A stretch of 64,000 bases of DNA from Vanilla planifolia (lineage: Eukaryota > Streptophyta > Magnoliopsida > Asparagales > Orchidaceae), in contig CM043870.1 of NCBI GenBank assembly GCA_023846275.1, forward strand, positions 15,166,385 to 15,230,384. Reading direction: 5' to 3'. This document shows, in pieces, positions 12,901 through 23,974 of this stretch. Position 1 is the stretch's first letter. Each line of letters opens with the position of its first letter. A model generated the notes under the pieces. It saw nothing but the letters and a program-made list of their open reading frames with translations, made no database searches and was not told the origin of the DNA. Both the position numbers and the translations under genes were made by a program.

Positions 12901-14249
12901 AAGATTTTTGTGTAAAATCTTGAGTATCATTCTACCTTGTGATTCATATGTAGGACTTCTACAAGAGTATACTTTTCCTCAAAGTATTAACATCATTCTT
13001 CCTTTTCTTGCTCATAGGTGGTTCTTGTTCTTTCCCTTAGATTCTTATGGTTGGCCTTCTTACCTATTCTGATGCTTAGTTTTTCTAAAGCCTAACAAAG
13101 ATATATCTTAATACTTAAATAAGGTAGCATAATCATCCATAGTTCATGGGATTTACTTTATAAATTGGCTAGGGTATTCTAGGCTAATAAGTAAGCAACT
13201 TATATATAAACATTCGTAAACCCATAATCCCTCTTAATAAGATCCATGCCTATGATTAAACCATGATAATAGCATAATCAAAATCACTAAATCCTATTGA
13301 GACCAAACATATCAAAGTCATTTCCATCCTTTAGATTTTGAGCACCAAACTATAATTGTTAGGAACAAAAACAACTTAACTATAGAAACAACTTTATTCA
13401 ACATCCTTGTATTATTGTAGTATTATTCCTATATCATGTGGTATATTTATCTAAATCTTATTTTACTAACAAACATTACCTCTTATCATAATTGTATGAT
13501 CTAGTATTCATACATATTTTATAGATACACTACATTCACAATTCTCACGTCATAACCTAACAATTTTCTTTTGCAATAAGTCTCTTAATTGATTGTACTA
13601 AAACAATATTGTCAAGCATATTATACAATCTTTAGCTTGCTAAACTTGTAAAGCTTTGGATTTCAATTTTTTTTCTTCTAATATTATCATACTTCTAAGA
13701 TCCATTTCTTTGTTCCTATATGATCACAATGTTAGTTAGATTAACCTCTAGTTTTCATATTAATGCACTTGTGTGCTAATGTGATATGCATGGTGTGATC
13801 ACAAGTTAGCTTTGTGTGCATTCGCATTCGGCATTATGTCTTACTAGATCACACCATACCATGTGCTACACTTGTATTGTATGACACTAACTTTATAAAA
13901 TAGTAGAAGGTGAAGCATCTAACATTAATGCTCATGACATGACCATGCTATATGATAATTGTGTGGAACTTATATGAACAAAATGTGCTTTACACTTGCA
14001 TCTTAATTGCATTTTGTTTCTAATAGTAACGTATGATTAGCCAAAAATGTACTATACAATATTCATAATCAAGGCCTCTTTTATGTTTGGTCACCCATTA
14101 TGCCATACAACATTTTACCATGGCACTATACAATTCTCATCAAAGCCATGACTAGCAACAACTTAATTACTTAACCTTTAAATATCTTTTATCAGTAATA
14201 TGAGAGAAAAATAACATGTATGGGTTATCCACAATGGAAGTGTAACAAT
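9986..14249 (-). mobile_element. Long Ty3/gypsy LTR (3-prime LTR side of the element at 14250-16960)
   Basis: On the minus strand this begins TGTTACACTTCC at 14249, directly after a purine-rich tract and the integrase end, as a 3-prime LTR should. It matches two other stretches. ATCAATCTAGTGCTCT at 10000-10015 recurs at 24793-24808. AATGTCAATCACATGGG at 10087-10103 recurs at 31346-31362. TTCTTTCCCTTAG at 13028-13040 recurs at 25853-25865. With the separated piece at 2275-2945 the LTR would be about 4.9 kb, very long for a plant LTR. The copy at 23975-27041 lacks about 2 kb of the middle. No open gene lies in it. Family by context: chromovirus-like gypsy. Confidence 0.72.
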
Positions 14250-14265
14250 CTCTGCCTCTTAATTG
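14250..14265 (-). other. Probable polypurine tract of the gypsy element
   Basis: The minus strand reads AAGAGGCAGAGAT just before TGTTACACTTCC. A purine run between the end of integrase and the TG of the 3-prime LTR primes plus-strand DNA synthesis in LTR retroelements. The position fits exactly. Two pyrimidines interrupt the run. Confidence 0.6.
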
Positions 14266-14279
14266 TGATTTTAATCTCA

Positions 14280-14680
14280 AAATCTAGAAAGCAACCCTAG
14301 CCACTTATGAACAACTTCACTTTCTACCTTCGAAGTAGCCTCCTATTTGACCAAGCCATTCAAATTGACCTTTAACAAGGTATGCTTAGATTTCTTTTGT
14401 ATCTAACATTGAACTCAAAAATATGCATCGACTATTCTAAATAGGAGGCATCTGCCTATAACTACGATTCTAATGTTACTCTTAAACAACTCATAAAGGA
14501 TCTTGCACACATCTCATCAAGCTAGATAGATGAAAAAAAGCATATATCATAGTTAGAGCCTCTAGTAACTAAAGTAAATGTGCCACTAATGAAACCCTTT
14601 CCACCATTTGATTGGATTCAATGTACTTGGGCTTCAATTTGGAAGCCTTTCAAAATTTAAATAGTCTTTGCATGAACTAA
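14280..14680 (-). pseudogene. Ty3/gypsy integrase C-terminal region, broken
   Basis: Integrase inserts the element DNA; its C-terminal part binds DNA and in chromoviruses ends in a chromodomain-like module. On the minus strand the traces run: KLKPKYI then VERVSLVAHLL (compare KLxPRYIGPF and ERVGxVAYRLxLP), SSLMRCVQDPL (compare VSxLRKCxxDP), and near the end LLKVNLNGLVK followed by a stop and EATSKVESEVVHKW (compare VKVxWxxxxxEEATWE). Stops and shifts throughout. The integrase core between this and the RNase H is not recognisable. It lies immediately before the polypurine tract and LTR, as expected. I call it chromovirus-like; the clade is not certain. Confidence 0.78.
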
Positions 14681-15202
14681 CCTTAAAGAATATCTAGTCC
14701 TTAATAAGAAAATGACCCAATATATGTTTACTAACTTAGTTCTTCATTTGATGATCTTAAACAACCCACACTTTATCCTTCTATCTACGAATCTCCTTAG
14801 TAATTTGTTTTACAAATTTACGACCAAAATCTTATCTAGCCTTAGCCTCTAGCTAAAGGAATGGAAATGTATAATACTAAACATGCAAGGTCTCAAATTA
14901 CACCATGATAATTGCAAATTATTAGATATTATTACACATAAATTCTACTAATGATAAATTCTTAAACCCATTTGAGGAGTAAGATTTCATACCATGCCTT
15001 TAAAAATTATGAAACTAAATTACCTTCTTAATTTTCTAATGGTATATGAATGAAAAGATATACTAAATCTAAAGGTAGTTACCATCACAAGGTGCAAAAG
15101 ATTACTAAACTAGGATGTAAGCTTTGTGTCATGGTCTAAAATGACCACTCTATGTACCACAATTGAAGTGGCCTCAAATAATCCAACCAATTATCATGGA
15201 AA

Positions 15203-16120
15203 CTAGATGAGTTGAGTTGAGCTATTAAAACTTATACAACCAACTAATTCTAAATCTAAAATAATACTTAGGCTCTCTCTTTTTGATCTACTCTTAAACA
15301 TGGATCCAGCTGTTAAGCCTCTATTGAAAGCATCAACCACTAAATCTCTCCTACTTGTGTAGTTTTTTATATCAAAACAATAACTTTTAATGAAATAAGA
15401 GTTGCTACTTGAAGTTGTGCTCCCTTTGAGTAAGAACATATTTAAGATGCGTGTAGTTGATAAAGAGTTTAACTTCAACCCCACATAAGAATATATTAAG
15501 GATACGTGTAGTTGATAAAGAGTTTATCTTCAACCCCACATAAGTTATGCCACAAAATGTTAAGAGTAAGGACTACAACATCCAACTATAAATCATGGAT
15601 CAAATAATTTCATTCATAACATAACTATTTAGATGAATAATCTAAACCATGAATAGCACACATAAGAATAGCCCTTAACTAAAAATGTGATGCAACAATG
15701 ATGACATGATAAGGCTTACCCTATTATAGTAAGGTGGATATTAGAGCTCACATCAATTTGCTTCTTAACTCATCAAAGCTCTACATACCTTAAACAAAGA
15801 ATAAGTAAACTACACCCTTTTGTTTTTGCTAAGTGATGCAAAAATCATGGAAAAATATGGCAAACTTGTAAAAATATTTCACAAGTAACAAGAAATTACA
15901 AACCTTTTATATGATATAAAATCATTGCCAATTTGTAGTAGCTCGTATCTTGTTTGGATCCACTATAATCCCATTACCACTACCAACATGTTTAAAAAGA
16001 TGTCATAGATTCAAGTAATAAGAAGCAATTTATGAAATTGGCATAGTGTTGCTTAGACCTAAGGATCTCCGATACAATCTACAAATGCTTTGTTCATTGA
16101 TGCATATCCTAGAGTGGTTT
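15203..16120 (-). pseudogene. Ty3/gypsy RT C-terminus and RNase H, broken
   Basis: Minus-strand order: SEILRSKQHYANFINC (about 16090-16040), matching LxxLRxxxLYAKxSKC just past the RT catalytic core; FLGHV-type traces, then GNGIIVDPNKIRATTNW (about 15990-15940), the VxPxKIxAVxxW block. RNase H follows: an HYLCGVE region, KYVLTQREHNF-like text, and YCFDIKNYTSRRDLVVDAF (about 15370-15320), corresponding to YxFxIxYHPGKANVVADAL with the last catalytic Asp still readable. The fingers and palm of RT, including YLDD, are missing. A 55-bp tandem duplication (15431-15540) lies within the RNase H. The open frame 15203-15484 is part of this region. Confidence 0.85.
15431..15540. repeat. 55-bp tandem duplication inside gypsy RNase H
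   Basis: Bases 15431-15485 and 15486-15540 are adjacent 55-bp copies differing at 5 positions. 55 is not a multiple of 3, so the duplication shifts the reading frame and is itself a disabling change, or arose after the gene was already dead. Confidence 0.95.
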
Positions 16121-16159
16121 CTTCTTGATTTACACCATCAATGCTCCTTTGTCACTTAT

Positions 16160-16960
16160 GATAGTTTTCCTTCTATGTCCAAGCTTGATACAGTTGTAAC
16201 TAGCACTTTCATTTACTCTTCAACCACCTTTACTTCCAACCATGGATCTTATTTCTCTAAGCCTGATGTCTAGGATGCTTTCTATGACAATTGGTAATAA
16301 GCTAGGATACAATTAGTGAAAATTGGTTAGTATAGCTAGCTTTTGTTGCCCTTTTGTTATCGTAAAATCTAGTAGACCTTTGTTTTTGGTGAGGAGAAAT
16401 AATCCTTTTTGTTCTCCCTAGCTTCATGATGTGCATCTATCTGATGCTCTACCTACTCCATTAAACTAGCATGTTTAACCAAATCATGATATTTAGTGAA
16501 ATGGACCACCAATAAAAGCCTCTTAAGAATAGGTAAAAGCCCCACCATGAAAAGCTTACAATGGCAACGCTTTGTTGTGACTATCTCAAATAGATATGTA
16601 ATATGATATACAAATCAAGAAGCAAAGAAGGTAATTGAAATCTAACCTTCTTTAATTTATGTCAACTCCTTCCTACTTAGAGCCTAGTCAACCATACTAC
16701 AATGTAATGACAAAAAGCAACCCCAAAGTCATTCCATGATATATGAATATTTAAGGTCCCAAAACATTATATGTCACTAGCCACACAACGAAGTAGCTGT
16801 CTCCCCTTCTAAAAGAAATTCTAAAAGTGCAACATTCTATTTAATTTGCCACCCCGATACATCCAACAACTCGTTGACATAGCAAAATCAATAATAGACA
16901 ATTGTTAAGTTTGTCATACCTATTAATCCCCATGTGCTCAATTGCATATAAGCTTCTATA
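16160..16960 (-). pseudogene. Ty3/gypsy gag with degenerate zinc knuckle
   Basis: Gag forms the particle and its knuckle binds element RNA. On the minus strand: VALLEFLLEGETAT (about 16835-16795), the region of VAxxxLxGxAxxWW; then KLFMVGLLPILKRLL and VHFTKYHDLVKHASLME (about 16550-16450), matching FxxGLxPxIRxxV...TxxELVxxAxxxE; finally SYNCIKLGHRRKTI (16160-16201), the CX2CX4HX4C knuckle with the first Cys now Ser and the last Cys now Ile. Only about 50 bases later the sequence already reads as the end of RT. Protease and most of RT have therefore been deleted. Confidence 0.82.
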
Positions 16961-16999
16961 AAATGTTCTGATAAGGACTCAAGCAGTTCTTTGATTGTC

Positions 17000-18300
17000 A
17001 TAGCCTAATAAAGTTGTTCAACCATGGACTCTCCTTTGGCATGCTCACTACCCCTTGAGTCTCTCAAAGTAGTTCTATGTTCCTAACCATCTTTATTAGA
17101 GGAAAAGTAATATACAAAAGTTACTCCAAGAAGAAACTAAAATACATGAGTAATACTTAATCCACTAAGACATCCTTATTTGATTCACAAGAAAGGAAGA
17201 CTACTTATGTTATTGTTTAAAAGATCATAGAAAGTAATGTAACTCCAAGTGAGAGTGTTCAAATGGCACCTTAAATTCCATCTAAACTTGAAACCCGTTC
17301 TGGCACTAATTTAGGTTTTAATGGAACACTTCTAATCCATTTCTTCAATAAAGCAGCTCTTTATTTCTAGTATCATTAACTAAAAACCCTCTCAAAGTAG
17401 ATGTAACAACAATCAACAAAAGTTGGGCAAATTTTGCAATGGTCGACATGGATGTGCGATTGGAAAAGGATTAACAAACTAAATTAAGAAGCTTGAAAAA
17501 ATGAGACAACAATAACGGATTTTAATAAAAAAAATTCAATATGATTGTCTTCTTAGCTAATGTTAAGGTTATTGCAAGTAAGTTCATTGCATACTTCATT
17601 TCTAGTACATGAAACCACAACAAACCTAGCACTAATTTTAGATAAGTAAGAGATTCCCACTAACTTGACTTAACTAAATCCTCCCAATCATATGCTGGAT
17701 GATAATTTCTAATTATAGGGTGAAGGCAAACGTATTCAAATGAATCAACACCAAAATGTGTGTCCAAAAATAATGCAATAAATTCTCCAATTTATTGTCT
17801 ATCTTCTTTCAAAAATTACAACAAAAATATGAATAAGAGTGGTATTAGTCAATGAAGTCCTTAGTACATCAAATGGGTCTTAATGAAAGTAATAGAACAA
17901 AATAAAATTAATAATCCTATCAATGATGATTTCACCATATTAAGGAAATTTCGTAGAGTAAGTAGACAAGAGTTTTAGTTTTAGATTCCAAAGCATCATA
18001 GTACAAAGTTCACCATTTCTATGATCTTCAAACACCAAAAAGTTTAGCAAAGAACTTCAAGAAAGAGCCATGAGCTTAGGCTATTTGCAATAAAATGATG
18101 AAGACTTCACCCTTGTCTTGAGTAGGTAGACAAATAAAAGATAGAGTATGGTTCAAGAAAACCAAGAACTCAAAAAGAAAATCATAAAATCACATGAATT
18201 ATCTAAATTGATGATTATGCAATAAAAAAACTAACATCCATATATGTAACAAGCAAAACTTGTGAATAAATGTTTAGTTAGTCAACAAATAGTCTTATTA
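17000..18300. other. AT-rich stretch between gypsy gag and LINE B
   Basis: Expected to contain the 5-prime part of gag, the primer site and perhaps the other LTR of the gypsy element. I could not align it to the LTR at 9986-14249. A possible but weak primer-site-like AGTGCCAGAAC on the minus strand lies near 17305. No coding trace recognised. Confidence 0.35.
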
Positions 18301-18419
18301 AATTGGGAATTTCCCTATATTTGCTAATGTAACCTTTGGAACACCAAGAATGAATGTTTCAACAATCTAAAAAATTTCTATGTTAAGATTGTGAAGGTAA
18401 TAAATCAAATAAAAATGGA

Positions 18420-18960
18420 TCCTTTCAAAAAAAGATTATTCTTTCCAAGTCATACTTGAAGTGCAGTTAACTCAACTTTTACTATAACAACAACATTGAA
18501 CCAATTTTTCTAATTACATATTAATTTATGACAAGAGCTCAAATTCTGATAAAAGTTCTCTTTGACACAGTCCCATCAAGGTTTTGAGAGCTCCAACTTG
18601 TCATGTATTATTCGAAGAGATTTTAATGTAGTGAAAACATTCAATTAGTATATGAAGCATTCCACTCCTAAATTGAAAGAAATTCAAGAATTTTTAGACT
18701 TCATTGATAAGTGTAACCTTAATTAACTTCCATTATTTTTAAATCATTTTTCATGGACTAATAGAAGGAAAAGAAAATGGGTCTTGAAAAGTGTTGATAA
18801 TGTGTTGGTGAATCAAGGTTATATTGATCAACTTGTTGTGGCTATAATTCATCATGTTTGGAAAACAATTTAGATCATACTCCATAGCTCCAACATTTTC
18901 CTATGGAATCTCCCTCTGCAGCAAAATAATTCAATTTTGGAGCATGTGGTGGAAGTGAAA
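18420..18960 (+). pseudogene. LINE ORF2 endonuclease, C-terminal half
   Basis: Near 18615 the frame reads IIRRDFNVVKTFN, corresponding to the GGDFNxI catalytic block with GG changed to RR. KEIQEFLDFIDKCNLN (18680-18725) follows, as in the xxFxxFIxxxxLxDL helix. HFSWTNRRKRKWVLKSVDNVLVNQGYID (near 18750-18835) matches the FTWSNxRxxxxxxxRLDRxLVNxxWx block nearly without a break, though Arg-Leu-Asp-Arg has become Ser-Val-Asp-Asn. The first part of the domain is unreadable. It continues into the linker helix FKWLKYWLMEWNKTT-like traces at 19030-19080. Confidence 0.85.
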
Positions 18961-18999
18961 TCAATTCTACAAATTCATGGAAGTAATTAGATATTACTA

Positions 19000-20590
19000 A
19001 GTGTGATGGAATGAAGCTCTTACTTTTAATTTTAAATGGCTAAAATATTGTCTCATGGAATGGAACAAAACAACATTTGAAAATATATATGATATAATTA
19101 AGCTTCCTGATGAACAAGTTAATCTTAAAGAAATTCAATTTGAATCAAGCAAATAGAAAAGAAGTAAGGATGGAGCTAACAAAGACTCATAAGATCCACA
19201 TAGATGTTGTTGTAAAAGAATAAAATTATTAGCATCAAAATGCTAAAATTAAATAACTAAAAGATTAGAAAAGGACCAAGAAAATTTTTTCCTCACCTTG
19301 TAAAAAAAAAAGGATCTAAAATAATAATTACAAGGATAAAGGAATCTATTCGTATTTGTCTACAACAAGAAGATAAAAAAACTGAAGCCAAAATTTAGCA
19401 TTTCTAAAAGTTATGGAAGCTTCTAAACTAGATGAGCATGATATTATGCTTAGTTACATCATTTCTTTGTCAAAGGTTAAGACAATATGCTATTGATGAA
19501 GAAAAACTTAACGGTGGAAATTATACTTTTTTAGATGGGCCACTGCAGCACATTTTGACTAGATGGATTCAATAATAAATTTTTCACACATTGTTGGAAT
19601 ATATTTACAATCAATATTCCAGATGCTATTATGGACTTTTTGGAAAGGTCACAAAGCTCTAAATAAATCTCTAACACAAACCATTTTCTAATTACCAAAA
19701 ATAAGAACCTAAAATCTTTCAATAATTTCAAGACAAATAATTTGTACGTTTTTTTAAAAGATTGCTCTCTTAATAGTTTTTAATTAGACATTAAAAAATT
19801 CTTCTTATTCTTATATCCATATTGCAATCTAGAACACTCAAAAGCAAAGAGAAAATAGATAATCTTCAACATGCATAAGAATTGATTGCAACATTAAATA
19901 AAAGACAAAGAAGAAACAATTACTTTATTAAAGTTCATCATAAAATTTGTTTTGATTATAAATCATAGCAATTTTAAAACAGGTTCTCATGAGATTCAAC
20001 TTTATTGATAATTTTATTATGGCCATCATGAGTATTCTATGTAGCACCTAGACTTCAAAATGTCATCAATTGCTAAGCAAATGGATATTTTAAAGTCACT
20101 CAAGGGCCTAAGCAAGATAATTAAATCTTACCCATATATTTCATACTTTGGATGGATGTTTTTAGCTAAAAGTTTTACAAGCTCATTAATCAATATATGG
20201 TTGTTTAATATGCCCAATCTAGATCTTATCCAGAGGTAACTCTTTTAGGGTTTTTAGATGACGTAATAATCTTTATCACTAGAGACTAAGAATAAATTTT
20301 TTGTTTTTGGAACTTTTTTCTAGACTTCAAAAAATATCAATTTTACACATCAAACTTCACAAAAAAAAATTATTAGTAGGAACAAGACAAATCTAGGACA
20401 TGCTAGAGGGAATAATAAAAGCCTCAACTTTCAAAGAACTAAACTCACCATAGCCTACTTGATTTGTCCCCTCTCTTTTGGCAGAAAGAAAAAACTCACT
20501 TTCAATACCTAATTGATAAATCAATAGAAGGGATGACAGGGTCAAAAAAAGGCTATTGGCTATGTGAAAAGGACTTATTCTTATGAAACA
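19000..20590 (+). pseudogene. LINE ORF2 reverse transcriptase, broken
   Basis: Traces in order: MEWNKTTFENIYDIIKL (about 19050-19103, linker); a degenerate WLKxGDxNT block near 19240; EASKLDEHDIMLSYI (about 19411-19455); DGFNNKFFTHCWNIF (about 19561-19605), matching the GPDGFxxxFFxxCWxI block; then FLITKNKNLKSFNNFK, the LIPKxxxPxxxxxFRPI block. The usual LISPEQ..FVKGR and LDMAKAYD regions are reduced or scrambled. GFLDDVIIFITRD (20248-20286) is the catalytic box, with FLDD (20251-20262) in place of YADD, both Asp kept. Then KKKLLVGTRQI (20363-20395), the K-S-xLxxG region, and PLSFGRKKKLTF-like text at about 20470-20500. Confidence 0.86.
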
Positions 20591-22420
20591 CATTCTAAAT
20601 TAAATATCTATATATACTTTAATTGCAATAAATGATACTTTAATTATACAACATAGAATTGAAAAGTGCATGCACAATTTTTTATTAGCGATCTATGTTG
20701 TGTTTTGACCCCTAATTATGGTTTGTTATTTGATAATAACAAATCTTAAGTATTTCTATTAAATTTGTTTGAGTAAATTTTTAATTTTAAATAGTTGATG
20801 CTAACATTCAATGGTGAACTTAAAGAAGAAAAGGAGCAAAAGTAAAATCTGATGAAGGCCATCTTAGTATACGCAAAAGACTACCAAGAGAATTATTTTG
20901 AGTTTAGTTTTAGAAATTTCACTTTTATTTTGAATAGAATATTATTCTTCATTGAAATTATTATTGCAAGGTAAAAAAAGTTAAAATTTATTTAAATTAA
21001 CCAACTTAAAAAATATTTAAATTAAGAAACATTGATCATGTTGTCATAACCATAAAAAATCATTTTATTCTTGATCATATCATTGAAAATCTTCATTCAA
21101 TAACTTGATGCACAAAAATTATAAAAATAAATATTTAATTAGTAATAAAGAAATAATTACAAAACTTATTCTAAGTTTCTTAAATATCATAACAACAAAT
21201 TCTATGCAAAACCTAGTTCCCTGTAGTAATTAAGTCAAAACTTAAATGACTAACTCTAAAGTGAACAAGCCATAGGGAGGCCAGCCCCAGTAATTGGCTA
21301 ACTCTAAAGCATTGGTAGAGTGTTAGAAACAAATAGTTCATATGCCTGATGTGGGACTAAACACTCCTGATTTATTCGTGTGACTAACTTTTGAATTACT
21401 AGAGTAATTTCTACTAGTGAATTATGCATGTTTATGATTGAATTGTCATCATCTCGCTAGCCACTTTAAATAGGCTAATTTAATAGCTATTTTATAATTA
21501 ATTTCTTTATCACATGGTATAAAGTTAATCCATGCTTATGATCAAGGTCTTACTATTTGATGATGATCAAGATCTTATGGTTCATGCCAAACCTCATTTT
21601 CCAAACAATGCCACCATAAACTTAGCTATCCAATTGCATAGTTTTAATGATAAAAAAGTCAAAAATCCTTCCAATCATATGCTTCCCTACATAAAGGCTA
21701 TTTTAGATGTTATTTGTGAGCTATTAGTATCATAATTTAAAAAATGCTAAATTAATAAATAGGAGAGTTTTTAACATTATTGATTGTTGAGTTTTCTAAA
21801 AAAATTTGGTAAACTCTAAATAACAATTTTAAGCCATTCTATTTGTTAGAAAAGGATATTCATTCTCTTATATTCACCACATTCTTCCAACAACAAACTC
21901 TATTTTCTCCTTTCTTCTCAAAACAGTTAAGCTCTTATTTTCTAATATTTTAATTTATCAAATTAAAACACTCATGCCTTGTTATGCATTTTGTGAAGCA
22001 CATGAAATTAGTTAGAATTAAGTACAAACTTGAATCACTACTTTCTTTTATTATTTCTATTGATCTTATTTTGTTCTAAGGTAATTATAACCTATCATTT
22101 TATTTTTCATTATAGTGAGGGATTAGCCTACCTATTTTTTGTTAGGAGGTTTATATTTATTATTTTTTGTGCCTTGTTTTTATTCGAGGGTGAATGTAGG
22201 CTTGATTTAATCTTAACAAAAATTAATTTGTGTTGTTTTTTAATTTCAAAATTTTAATAAAAATATTTTACTAAAAAAATTAATAGGTTTTAAAATAAAA
22301 TAAAAATTTATGCAAATTTTCTTTCAGAGACTTACTCAATGGTTTTAAAAATTACTTTAAAGACCTTTCCTTGAATATTTTATATAAATCAAACTTTTAT
22401 ACCAAGTTTTTTACCCTCTT
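20590..22420. other. 1.8 kb insert within LINE B, possible copia-type LTR
   Basis: No LINE homology here, while LINE text is found on both sides. It contains TGTTGTGTTTTGACCC at 20696 and GATAATAACAAATCTT at about 20738, wording often seen at the start of copia LTRs (TTTTGATGATAACAAA), so a decayed solo LTR is possible. Bases 21270-21370 are less AT-rich and include GATGTGGGACTAAACACTCC. The open stretch 21532-21735 (67 codons) and the very hydrophobic 22030-22257 (75 codons) have no recognisable domain and are probably chance. Ends and target duplication not identified. Confidence 0.4.
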
Positions 22421-22429
22421 ACTAAACCA

Positions 22430-23515
22430 TTTTTCAATTTAGAGAGTAATCATAGGAACCATTAGACCAATTAGGAGAAAGTTAGCCTACCAAGAATGAC
22501 TGTCCTAAAAATGTTTGTAGAAGTAATGTTAACATTTTTAGCAAAATTCAATTAGAAACTTCTCTCAAACATCTCATTTGTCCAAGCCAGATGTAAGTAA
22601 AATACATGACATCAAGAAAAAATGCATCATATCTAAACACCTAGAACCATATGGAAATGAGTAAAGATATGGTCTTGAATCACACTAAATTTTTAAAGCA
22701 AGTGAAAATAGTTATTTTACTTTCATAGTTGACTAAAACTATCAGACTTAGTTGGTGTGGGAAGAAACTAGAAGTAATGGACAAATATTACCATCCAGAG
22801 ACAAAAATTTGTAACTCAAAATATCTATAGAAGTTTCCACTTTTATATATAGAATAGTGAAGAAATCAATTCCATTGCACCATTGTAAGAAAGCTCAAAA
22901 TATAAATGCCATCAAAATCCCTACAACGTTCAAAGGAAGACTCAATGGATCATGCATTTGTAAATTGTTATAAAGCACATAATTTTGGATCTACCTTTGG
23001 TAATACTTTTTACATTCAACAAGCTAATATAATTAGGACAACAATTGTATTATCTTAGTGCTACAAAAAATGCAATAACAATTCTAGTAGTGGAGACGTC
23101 ATTCAATTCATTTCTCTAATCATATGTTGAAACATATAGAAGGATAGAAATTTTAAAACTCATTAAGAAAACATACAAGTAGCATACAACACTGTGTACA
23201 ATGTTATCCTAACTCGTTGTAACATTATGAAATATATAGCCTACAAAGTTATAAAATGGTCTTTCCATCTTAATAAAATGCCTAAACTCAACATTGATGG
23301 GTTGTAGAGTAAAAAAGGGTTGGCTAACTATGTTGGAATAATTGGAAAACATAAAGGCAAAATAATAAAGGCCTTCTCTAATTTGATTAGCAATAAATCA
23401 ATAATAGAAGCAAAAGGAATATCACAACTCTTATGTCTACAAATGTACAATAGTTGGGATTTAGCTTACCTTGTCATTGAGATGTACAACAAGGAAATCC
23501 AACAAATAGAATAAG
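22430..23515 (+). pseudogene. LINE zf-RVT and RNase H domains, broken
   Basis: DHAFVNCYKAHNFGSTFG at 22948-23001 is the zf-RVT core (ExxxHxFxxCxxAxxVWxxFG): His and Cys are kept, Trp has become Gly. From 23281 an almost open frame reads PKLNIDGL, a TAG, then SKKGLANYVGIIGKHKGKIIKAF, the RNase H first and second strands with the first catalytic Asp kept. SIIEAKGISQLL supplies the catalytic Glu, and LAYLVIEMYNKEIQQIE the third block, where the usual Asp of ExD has become Met-Tyr-Asn. The open part 23320-23514 is the longest clean piece. It ends before the last catalytic Asp. Confidence 0.87.
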
Positions 23516-23974
23516 GTAAGGCGAGCATTCCTTGGAAGGCACACAGCTTGATTGAGCAAATATGCTAAGTGATAAGAACAACAACAATCCATTCGTGTTA
23601 TATTAACAAAGAACGAAATTATTTGATGAATTACCTTACAAAAACTATAACGCAAACCTCCAAATTAGACACTTAGGATCCATAACATATTCCGAAATAC
23701 TACAAGTCACTTACTAAACATGATGAAATTTTGCATCCATACATTCAAAAAACTTAAAAGCTATGATGCATCAATCTTATTGAAAAACTCTTGTATGATG
23801 TGTAAAATTTTCATAATTTCACTACATGGAAACTTCTCATTTCATATAGTTAAAATTTTATTCCATGAAAATACAATCCATCACAACATCAACCAAATAC
23901 ACCCAAAGTTTACAAACACCACAACAATCGTATAGTCATTATAATACTCCTCTAAAGTTCAAGAAAGTATGCCA
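23516..23974. other. AT-rich stretch, no recognised gene
   Basis: Follows the LINE B RNase H and precedes the second long LTR copy. The open stretches 23720-23935 and 23865-24083 overlap in different frames and show no domain. The missing end of LINE B (3-prime UTR) probably lies here. Confidence 0.4.

Larger units (their letters stand above)
18300..23515 (+). mobile_element. LINE B: decayed L1-type LINE with an insert
   Basis: Second plus-strand LINE: endonuclease (18420-18960), linker and RT (19000-20590), zf-RVT and RNase H (22430-23515). The RT and zf-RVT parts are separated by about 1.8 kb (20590-22420) without LINE traces, taken as an insertion. No ORF1 was found upstream, so it is 5-prime truncated or its start has decayed. 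Stops and shifts are frequent. Confidence 0.84.

Noticed and set aside
16046..16273. Plus-strand open frame of 75 codons as a gene
   Set aside because: It is the antisense of the gypsy gag zinc-knuckle region, which is the better-supported reading.
22030..22257. Small membrane protein
   Set aside because: 75 codons dominated by Phe, Leu and Ile, as T-rich DNA gives by chance; no conserved feature, and it lies inside an insert in a dead LINE.
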